DNA of 10,571 bases from an uncultured Ruminococcus sp. (GTDB lineage Bacteria; Bacillota_A; Clostridia; Oscillospirales; Acutalibacteraceae). A program made the translations under genes and the position numbers. Positions 6,375 through 10,571 of the stretch are shown here, piece by piece. The number at the start of each line of letters is the position of its first letter. Within the stretch, counting starts at the first letter, position 1. The notes under the pieces are model-generated. The model made no database searches, was not told where the DNA came from, and saw only the letters and a program-made list of their open reading frames with translations. The stretch is taken from positions 1-10,571 of the forward strand of contig CACYEJ010000163.1 in the NCBI GenBank assembly GCA_902773395.1, in the 5' to 3' direction.

Positions 6375-6820
6375 CTGGTGTTACCAGTTCGGCGAATTAC
6401 ACCACAAGCAATTTTCTCACCGGAATCGCCCGACGGCTGAGAATAAAAATCATCAGGATTACTATGAATAACTACAGTACGCCCTATAATATCACTCACT
6501 CTGAAACGATTTGTCATTACTTTCATATAAGCATTTCCTGAATATGACAGAAGCGGCGGCAAATCACCAGCATGATTTGGGTGAGGTCTATCTTCCGGAT
6601 TAAAATGTCCTTTTGTTCCAGAAAAATCCTTACCCGAACAGCTATCGCCCTCATGGATATGCAGTGCGAAAAATCCTGTATGATTACTCTTCGGCAATCC
6701 GGATACATTAACCTCTACAAGCACTCCGTCCCTTTTCTGAAAAAAACGAACCACGCCCGAAAGCATCGGGGCATCTCTGCCGCCCTTAACACACGCTGCT
6801 GCACTGAAATCATTACGCAT
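6326..6820 (-). CDS. Cu/Zn superoxide dismutase-like protein with repeat-derived C-terminus
   Basis: The Cu/Zn SOD (SodC/YojM) family turns superoxide into peroxide and oxygen. Counting from the in-frame TTG at 6823, all metal ligands are present: His55 and His57 (LHIHEGD), His73 (GHFNP), His81, His84 and Asp87 (HPNHAGDLPP), and His120 (VVIHSNPDDF). The disulphide cysteines are Cys62 and Cys140 (IACGVI). The position normally held by the substrate-guiding Arg is Lys137 (GEKIACG). No signal peptide is visible, so it looks cytosolic, unlike most bacterial SodC. The core should stop just after ACGVI, but the frame runs about 22 residues further (RRTGNTRRTGNAGG...) through the tandem repeat. ATG 6820 is preferred, although the GGGAG site is spaced better for TTG 6823. 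It lies 90 nt downstream of the amylase with no clear terminator between. Confidence 0.88.
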   Translation of the reverse strand: MRNDFSAAACVKGGRDAPMLSGVVRFFQKRDGVLVEVNVSGLPKSNHTGFFALHIHEGDSCSGKDFSGTKGHFNPEDRPHPNHAGDLPPLLSYSGNAYMKVMTNRFRVSDIIGRTVVIHSNPDDFYSQPSGDSGEKIACGVIRRTGNTRRTGNAGGKSHTDFLS

Positions 6821-6910
6821 CAATTCAAATCATCTCCCAGTACAGCTTATGCGGATTTTTAAATTGTGTTACATGTTTTTTTGAATATATCAATTTTGAG
6901 AAATTCACAC

Positions 6911-8383
6911 TCATTCAATATTCAAACAAATATCTTTATAAGCATCGCCATTAATCCAAACCGACACCGAACCACCATCTACATAAAACTCCGCTGTACC
7001 GTCCTCTTCCACAGTAACAGGAATAGCTGCCAGATTCATTGCATCAAAAAACAGCTGACCGGCAAATTTTTCTCCTACAGTCATCACCTTTGAACCGCAC
7101 TCAGCGTTTGTCATAAGCACTGCAACACCTGAATTCTCGTGCTCGTCATCTCCTCTGCGAACAAAGCCAACAACAGAGTCATCATCAAAATAATCCTCCT
7201 GCTCACCGTAAGCATATTTCTTACGGATATACACAAGCTTTTTGAGCGACGGTACAGCCGGAATATTATCATTGGGAATTCCATAATAGTCCCCGTAAAA
7301 TACGCACGGAATACCTTCGTTTCTCAATAATATTATCGAATATGCAATAGGTTTAAACCACATAGGTATGAATGAAAACAACGACTGACCCGGCTGAGTA
7401 TCGTGGTTATCTACAAAGGTAACAGCATTATTCGGACGCTGCGACAACAGGGTATTCTCCAAAAGCATACGCATATCATAGTGACCGTTTGAAGTTGCGG
7501 CGTCTTGAAATGAGAAATGAAGCGGCACATCAAACAACGACATACTATCCTCAACAACATCAAGGTAATGCGTTAGCTTATCAATCTCGCTTGACCAATA
7601 CTCACCCACAGCAAAGAAATCATTTCCCGTGTGCTCTCTAAGTTCCTTGAGCCAATCTCTGTAAAACTCGAATCGAATGTGCTTTACAGCGTCTATACGG
7701 AATCCGTTCGGCTTTACTGTATCTAAATACCATTTTCCCCAATCGGTAACAGCTTTAACTGTTTCGGGGTTCTCCATGTCGAGGTCTGTGCCCATAAGGT
7801 AATCAAAATTAGCAAACTCATCGTCTGTTTCGTTATTCCAAGCCTTACCGTCAAATAGGAAAATACCCGTCTGCTGCTTCTTCTCGTCCCAATCAGTACC
7901 GTTAAAATTCTTATGACTCCATGTGAATTTTGAGTACTTACCCTTTCTGCCGGGGAATGTGTACTTTGTCCATACGGTACGCTTCATCTTCTCGCCGATT
8001 TCTTCTTCTCGGTTTTCGGGATTATTTTCTACAGCGTAAACCTCTTCCACTTCGTCTGCACCTGTCATATGGTTAAGCACGATATCAACATAAACCTCTA
8101 TGCCCTTTGACTGCAATGTTCTAACGGCTTTCAGATACTGTCTTTTTGTACCATACTTTGTGGGAACGCTGCCACGCTGATTAAATTCACCAAGATCATA
8201 CGTATCGTAAACATCATAGCCCACGCTTTCCATGCCTGTAGCACCCTTATATGCCGGCGGAAGCCATATCATATTTATACCGTTCTCCCTGAGTTTTTTT
8301 GCCTGAACGCAGCACCTCTCCCAGAACAGACCGTTATTAGGCAGATACCATTCAAAGTACTGCATCATCGTTTTATTTTCCAT
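6911..8383 (-). CDS. Cytoplasmic alpha-amylase, GH13 (subfamily 5-like)
   Basis: Alpha-amylase hydrolyses internal alpha-1,4 bonds in starch, glycogen or maltodextrins. The 490-residue protein has no signal peptide, starting directly with the barrel (MENKTMMQYFEWYLPNNG), so it should act on intracellular glycogen or imported maltodextrin. The four GH13 regions are present: D100-IVLNH (100-105), GFRIDAVKH with nucleophile Asp231, VGEYW with acid/base Glu261, and FVDNHD with stabiliser Asp328. The GTDWDE, FDYLMGTDLD and FVDNHDTQPGQSL stretches resemble Bacillus licheniformis-type liquefying amylases (GH13_5). The ATG at 8383 has AGAGG a few bases upstream. The leader carries an intrinsic terminator and TTGTAAYC repeats, so expression is probably conditional. 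SOD follows on the same strand. Confidence 0.95.
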   Translation of the reverse strand: MENKTMMQYFEWYLPNNGLFWERCCVQAKKLRENGINMIWLPPAYKGATGMESVGYDVYDTYDLGEFNQRGSVPTKYGTKRQYLKAVRTLQSKGIEVYVDIVLNHMTGADEVEEVYAVENNPENREEEIGEKMKRTVWTKYTFPGRKGKYSKFTWSHKNFNGTDWDEKKQQTGIFLFDGKAWNNETDDEFANFDYLMGTDLDMENPETVKAVTDWGKWYLDTVKPNGFRIDAVKHIRFEFYRDWLKELREHTGNDFFAVGEYWSSEIDKLTHYLDVVEDSMSLFDVPLHFSFQDAATSNGHYDMRMLLENTLLSQRPNNAVTFVDNHDTQPGQSLFSFIPMWFKPIAYSIILLRNEGIPCVFYGDYYGIPNDNIPAVPSLKKLVYIRKKYAYGEQEDYFDDDSVVGFVRRGDDEHENSGVAVLMTNAECGSKVMTVGEKFAGQLFFDAMNLAAIPVTVEEDGTAEFYVDGGSVSVWINGDAYKDICLNIE

Positions 8384-8413
8384 AGTACCTCTTCTCTTCT
8401 AAAAATACCAATT

Positions 8414-8453
8414 ATAAAAAAGGCGGACGAACCTTCGTACATTGGCTCGTCCG
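8414..8453 (-). terminator. Intrinsic terminator inside the amylase leader (candidate attenuator)
   Basis: On the reverse strand CGGACGAGCC pairs with GGTTCGTCCG (10 bp, one G-U, 10-nt loop), followed by CCTTTTTT. It lies between the predicted amylase promoter (-10 at 8495-8500) and the amylase RBS, and about 270 nt beyond the separate terminator of the upstream gene. It should therefore stop most amylase transcripts unless something prevents folding. The upstream AACCTTGCG (8461-8469) can pair with CGAAGGTT (8430-8437), which would break the terminator. Confidence 0.8.
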
Positions 8454-8513
8454 TTGTAATCGCAAGGTTACAATTCTTTTCTTTTCTATAGAATATTATA
8501 ACAGATTGTAACC
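8454..8513. promoter_or_regulatory. Three TTGTAAYC half-sites around the amylase promoter
   Basis: On the plus strand, TTGTAATC (8454-8461) and GGTTACAA (8466-8473) form an inverted pair with a 4-bp gap. A third copy, TTGTAACC (8506-8513), lies just upstream of the -10 and can pair with the middle one across it. The arrangement looks like an operator for a dimeric regulator. It does not fit the CcpA cre or the GlnR spacing. The downstream pair could equally act as an RNA stem-loop in the leader. Confidence 0.5.
8495..8503 (-). promoter_or_regulatory. Extended -10 promoter of the amylase gene
   Basis: The reverse strand reads TGTTATAAT, a perfect -10 with the TGn extension. No good -35 is present at 16-18 bp, which suits an extended -10 promoter or one needing an activator. 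The predicted leader is about 105 nt. Upstream DNA from 8514 to 8718 holds no gene; its only visible structure is an 8-bp inverted repeat, AAACAGTC (8551-8558) / GACTGTTT (8591-8598), and a competing CCCTA/TAGGG pair. Confidence 0.55.
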
Positions 8514-8718
8514 AAAACGTATAGAGTAATTTTATCCAAACTTTCACCCTAAACAGTCTGATAAATATAGGGCATAAAACAGAAAAAAGTGACTGTTTGT
8601 AAATATTTTTATTTTTTTCATTTGATTATACTAAATTGATTAGCTACTCCCAAATCTAAAATCCCACCTAAAGGAACTTTAATATAGTTTAAGTAAGTAT
8701 CAGTATTCGTTCAAAAAA

Positions 8719-8750
8719 GAAAAAAGAACTGCAACAAACGTTACAGCTCT
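8719..8750 (-). terminator. Intrinsic terminator downstream of the four-helix-bundle gene
   Basis: On the reverse strand AGAGCTGTAAC (8740-8750) pairs with GTTGCAGTTCT (8725-8735), 11 bp with two G-U pairs and a 4-nt loop, then TTTTTT. It lies about 120 nt after the stop at 8870. The intervening 3' segment contains an 8-bp inverted repeat, GTCTTATA (8782-8789) / TATAAGAC (8831-8838). Confidence 0.85.
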
Positions 8751-8869
8751 GAAAATTAGAAATTGTAATTCATAACAAGCAGTCTTATATAATTTGCACA
8801 AACGAGGTAATAACCCTTATAACAAAATGCTATAAGACAGACAACTCAATAAAATATGTACCAATAAAG

Positions 8870-9265
8870 TTATGAGGAATAATTTTTACTGTTATATTTA
8901 TCCCACCTGCTTTGTGATGCAGGTGTAGCTTTATTAGCATTAATAGATGCAATTAGAACATTCTTAATATCCTGCACCATAGAAATCAAATAAACATAAT
9001 CATATGGGAACAGATTCATCGAGCTAAGTGTTTTAAGAAGATATACGCACTCAACCGCAGATTTAAGCGCCTCCTGCAAATGCTCATTAAAAGCACCCTT
9101 ATCATCGCCATACACTGATTTATTGATATGAGTACCCATATCAGATGCAGCTGCAAGAAGTCTTTTAGAAATTGTTTCATCAAGACCTGATTTTGAATAT
9201 GCTTCGTTAAACAAAGCTATCTGAGCTAGGAATTCAACTGACTTGTTAAAAATTATATTACTCAC
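8870..9265 (-). CDS. Stand-alone four-helix-bundle protein (23S rRNA IVS / Avd-like family)
   Basis: This 131-residue, mostly helical protein resembles the small four-helix-bundle family (TIGR02436) first seen in open frames within 23S rRNA intervening sequences. The family also includes Avd, the accessory protein of diversity-generating retroelements. Visible features are SKRLLAAASDMGTHINKSVYGDDKGAFNEHLQEALKSA..C, matching the family's S-x-N-I-x-E-G..F...L..A..S..E layout loosely, and a helix around DYVYLISMVQDIKNVL. The tail (residues ~115-131) is polar and probably disordered. GTG 9265 is chosen because AGAGGTGG lies five bases upstream; a GTG at 9274 falls inside that site. No reverse transcriptase, template repeat or rRNA surrounds it. 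Its cellular role is unknown. Confidence 0.75.
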   Translation of the reverse strand: MSNIIFNKSVEFLAQIALFNEAYSKSGLDETISKRLLAAASDMGTHINKSVYGDDKGAFNEHLQEALKSAVECVYLLKTLSSMNLFPYDYVYLISMVQDIKNVLIASINANKATPASQSRWDKYNSKNYSS

Positions 9266-9283
9266 GCTTACCACCTCTATATT

Positions 9284-9312
9284 ATTATAACAAATCTCGA
9301 ACGCAAATGCAA
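9284..9312 (-). promoter_or_regulatory. Strong promoter of the four-helix-bundle gene
   Basis: On the reverse strand TTGCAT (9307-9312) and TATAAT (9284-9289) are exactly 17 bp apart, just upstream of the AGAGGTGG ribosome binding site. This is an unusually good match, suggesting appreciable expression of this small gene, with a very short leader. Confidence 0.75.
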
Positions 9313-9383
9313 TAAATTTCTGAGGATTCAGGTGATTTTTTGGTTAAATTTTTACTGAAATTTATGTGAAAAAACAACAAAAT

Positions 9384-9405
9384 TATATGTGCAAAATAAC
9401 ATATA
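9384..9405 (-). terminator. Weak AT-rich terminator after the Nudix gene
   Basis: On the reverse strand TATATGT and ACATATA form a 7-bp stem with an 8-nt loop, followed by ATTTTGTTGTTTTTT. The stem is all but free of GC pairs, so termination would be weak. It is the only candidate between the Nudix stop (9421) and the next promoter (9312). Confidence 0.4.
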
Positions 9406-9420
9406 TCAATGCTTTAAAAT

Positions 9421-9903
9421 TCAGCGATCTCTTTCTTCAATTACATGAATAGTATTTGTACTTGAAATTATTTCATATATACGCTCAGTGATAAAAGTAG
9501 GCTTGATTCGTTTATCAGCAATTTGATTCACCGGTATCCACACTAGCTCTTCGCCCATATCTGTTTTATCTTTTAACAAATCCAAACTGTCAATTTCCAG
9601 AGAGAAATATAATTCAAGAGTATGACAATCCAGCCCATGAATTAAACCTCCATTCCCTTTAAAAAAGTTTTCACATATAACCGCAAGGTGCTTTACATGA
9701 GCTTTGATTCCAGTTTCTTCAAAAACTTCCCTTTCTATACATGAAACTGATGTTTCTCCTAAATGAACTGCACCTCCAACCATATAATAATAATCCCCAA
9801 TACAACTTTTTACAAAGAGCATTTTATTATTATGTATAATTATTCCGCCGGTGCGATATCTGAACCAATTATTTTCATTTTGAAATCCGCAATCATATTT
9901 CAT
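9421..9903 (-). CDS. Nudix hydrolase
   Basis: Nudix enzymes hydrolyse a nucleoside diphosphate linked to another moiety, often for nucleotide-pool cleaning or cofactor turnover. The 160-residue protein contains a complete Nudix box, GX5EX7REUXEEXGU, from Gly44 to Ile66 (G-AVHLG-E-TSVSCIE-REVFEETGI). The metal-binding glutamates are Glu59, Glu62 and Glu63. The N-terminal strand (FRYRTGGIIIHNNKMLFVK) and YYYMVGGAVHLGE are typical of MutT/ADP-ribose-pyrophosphatase-like members. The substrate cannot be decided from this. The ATG at 9903 follows an AGGGGG ribosome binding site by about seven bases. It has its own promoter and is separate from its neighbours. A MITE-like insertion lies just upstream of the promoter. 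Confidence 0.92.
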   Translation of the reverse strand: MKYDCGFQNENNWFRYRTGGIIIHNNKMLFVKSCIGDYYYMVGGAVHLGETSVSCIEREVFEETGIKAHVKHLAVICENFFKGNGGLIHGLDCHTLELYFSLEIDSLDLLKDKTDMGEELVWIPVNQIADKRIKPTFITERIYEIISSTNTIHVIEERDR

Positions 9904-9923
9904 AAAAACCCCCTATAAGCTTG

Positions 9924-9951
9924 AGTATAAATTCACGGCAACCAATTGCAA
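9924..9951 (-). promoter_or_regulatory. Predicted promoter of the Nudix gene
   Basis: On the reverse strand TTGCAA (9946-9951) and TATACT (9924-9929) are 16 bp apart, giving a leader of roughly 15-20 nt before the ATG at 9903. The flanking duplication of the MITE-like element begins 8 bp upstream of the -35, so the insertion could have changed upstream control. Confidence 0.55.
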
Positions 9952-9958
9952 AAGTACA

Positions 9959-10091
9959 CATGTTGAATCACTGTCCACAACTTAAGCGGTTTTGAGTACA
10001 GCGAAATATTATAAAACCCAGACATAATGCTACAAAATGCATTCCCTTAATTTTTGATATTTTCTTAAGTTGTGGATAGTGCATGTTGAAT
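9959..10091. mobile_element. MITE-like element, 113 bp, with 10-bp target duplication
   Basis: The 18-bp terminal inverted repeats are CACTGTCCACAACTTAAG (9969-9986) and CTTAAGTTGTGGATAGTG (10064-10081), with one mismatch. They are flanked directly by CATGTTGAAT on both sides (9959-9968 and 10082-10091), which is what a transposition target duplication looks like. The 113-bp body is AT-rich and has no reading frame of note. An inner GGTTTT/AAAACC pair (9988-9993 and 10013-10018) is present. A transposase acting in trans, of a family making about 10-bp duplications, is inferred; the family is not identified. Confidence 0.85.
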
Positions 10092-10103
10092 ATATAAAAT
10101 TTT

Positions 10104-10138
10104 GAAAAAAATAAAGCCGGCAATAAAATACCAGCTTT
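10104..10138 (-). terminator. Intrinsic terminator of tRNA-Arg
   Basis: On the reverse strand AAAGCTGG (10131-10138) pairs with CCGGCTTT (10113-10120), 8 bp with one G-U pair, followed by ATTTTTTT. It begins 8 nt after the tRNA 3' end. Confidence 0.8.
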
Positions 10139-10146
10139 GTACATAG

Positions 10147-10220
10147 CCCGCTCGAAGGGATTCGAACCCCCGCTCTTCAGAATCGGAATCTGCTGCGTTA
10201 TCCAACTGCGCCACGAGCGG
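10147..10220 (-). tRNA. tRNA-Arg (anticodon CCG)
   Basis: This is a 74-nt cloverleaf on the reverse strand. The acceptor stem is CCGCTCG/CGAGCGG with discriminator G. The D arm is GCG/CGC with loop AGTTGGATAA. The anticodon stem is GCAGA/TCTGA with loop TTCCGAT, giving anticodon CCG (complement of 10184-10186), which reads the arginine codon CGG. The T arm is GGGGG TTCGAAT CCCTT. Small oddities are a G27/A43 mismatch at the top of the anticodon stem and two G-U pairs in the T stem. CCA is not encoded. It lies between the rplQ terminator and its own terminator. Confidence 0.96.
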
Positions 10221-10237
10221 AAATATTAATCTTCTCT

Positions 10238-10273
10238 AAAAAGGCTCAGGCGGTTAGCTCGCCGCCCAAGCCT
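10238..10273 (-). terminator. Terminator of the rplQ (ribosomal protein) operon
   Basis: On the reverse strand a 12-bp stem forms between AGGCTTGGGCGG (10262-10273) and CCGCCTGAGCCT (10242-10253), with two G-U pairs and an 8-nt loop, followed by TTTT. It lies 27 nt after the rplQ stop. The tRNA begins 17 nt beyond, so it depends either on read-through or on a promoter in the short AT-rich stretch. Confidence 0.88.
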
Positions 10274-10300
10274 CTGTTTATATAATTAAATCGAAATCAA

Positions 10301-10571
10301 TCAAATCAATTCAATAATTGCCATCTCTGCTGCATCGCCACGGCGAGGACCAATCTTTGTGATTCTTGTGTAGCCGCCGTTTACATCTGCATACTTAGGA
10401 GCGATCTCATCAAAAAGCTTCTTTGCTACAGTCTCGTTTGTTACGAAAGCCATAACCTGACGCTTACTGTGAAGATCGTTTTTCTTAGCAATTGTGATGA
10501 ATTTCTCGGCCAGAGAGCTAACCTCTTTAGCACGAGTAACAGTTGTTTCTATTTTTCCGTTCTCAAAAAGG
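10301..10571 (-). CDS. rplQ: 50S ribosomal protein L17, C-terminal part
   Basis: The last 90 codons of L17 are present, cut by the right window edge. L17 is a large-subunit protein near the peptide exit tunnel. The reading begins [23 protein letters not shown], matching the L17 sequence where T-x-T-x-A-K-E-x-x-x-x-A-E-K contacts rRNA. It ends with [24 protein letters not shown], the conserved family terminus, and stops with TGA at 10301-10303. L17 is usually the last gene of the alpha operon after rpoA, which fits the strong terminator that follows. Identification is secure. Confidence 0.97.
   Translation of the reverse strand, partial: LFENGKIETTVTRAKEVSSLAEKFITIAKKNDLHSKRQVMAFVTNETVAKKLFDEIAPKYADVNGGYTRITKIGPRRGDAAEMAIIELI

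Noticed and set aside
6326..6820. SOD as a pseudogene because of its odd C-terminus
   Set aside because: All metal ligands, both cysteines and the full core are intact; only the tail after ACGVI is abnormal.
8454..8473. CcpA cre or GlnR site in front of the amylase
   Set aside because: The TGTAA...TTACA arms are separated by 8 bp, against 4 in cre and 7 in GlnR sites, and the central CG of cre is misplaced.
8870..9265. Diversity-generating retroelement (Avd-like protein)
   Set aside because: No reverse transcriptase, template/variable repeat pair or target protein is present in the window.

Overview
The window looks like chromosomal DNA from a low-to-moderate GC Gram-positive anaerobe. Three things point to Clostridia, most likely Ruminococcus/Oscillospiraceae-like: the ArgR-type box upstream of argG, the YmfI-like and RlmA(II)-type proteins, and the AT-rich intergenic style. 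The taxon is inferred from protein style and not proven. No phage, CRISPR array, toxin-antitoxin pair or known defence system is visible.

Layout. Bases 1-2697 (minus strand) hold argG followed by argH, the last two steps of arginine synthesis; argH runs off the left edge a few codons before its end. Bases 2698-3305 are a long divergent control region. It holds an argG promoter with ArgR-like boxes, a strong plus-strand promoter (2896-2924), four copies of a ~23-bp repeat arranged as two pairs, and a perfect AT-rich hairpin between a Shine-Dalgarno sequence and its start codon. Bases 3306-6013 (plus strand) are a tight four-gene cluster: a flavin-reductase-like protein, a YmfI/FabG-type SDR, the 23S rRNA methyltransferase RlmA, and a three-helix membrane protein with a BamE/SmpA-like tail. 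The SDR (probably EF-P modification) and RlmA (23S rRNA methylation) both bear on the ribosome.

A bidirectional terminator (6040-6081) separates this cluster from a convergent minus-strand block. That block is a cytoplasmic GH13 alpha-amylase (6911-8383) followed by a Cu/Zn superoxide dismutase-like gene (6326-6820). The 3' end of the SOD gene has been overrun by a 94-bp tandem repeat (6101-6374), which supplies its last ~22 codons and its stop. The amylase leader carries a well-formed intrinsic terminator between promoter and ribosome binding site, a possible competing hairpin, and three copies of a TTGTAAYC half-site, so attenuation and/or operator control is plausible.

Bases 8870-9903 hold two separately transcribed minus-strand genes: a stand-alone four-helix-bundle protein and a Nudix hydrolase. 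Just upstream of the Nudix promoter lies a 113-bp non-coding element with 18-bp terminal inverted repeats and a 10-bp flanking duplication, a clear MITE-like insertion. The right edge holds tRNA-Arg(CCG) with its own terminator, then the terminator and the C-terminal 90 codons of rplQ (ribosomal protein L17).

No complete novel multi-gene system is evident. The most unusual material is in the non-coding DNA: the SD-hairpin-AUG arrangement, the paired leader repeats, the amylase leader, the repeat-extended SOD and the MITE.
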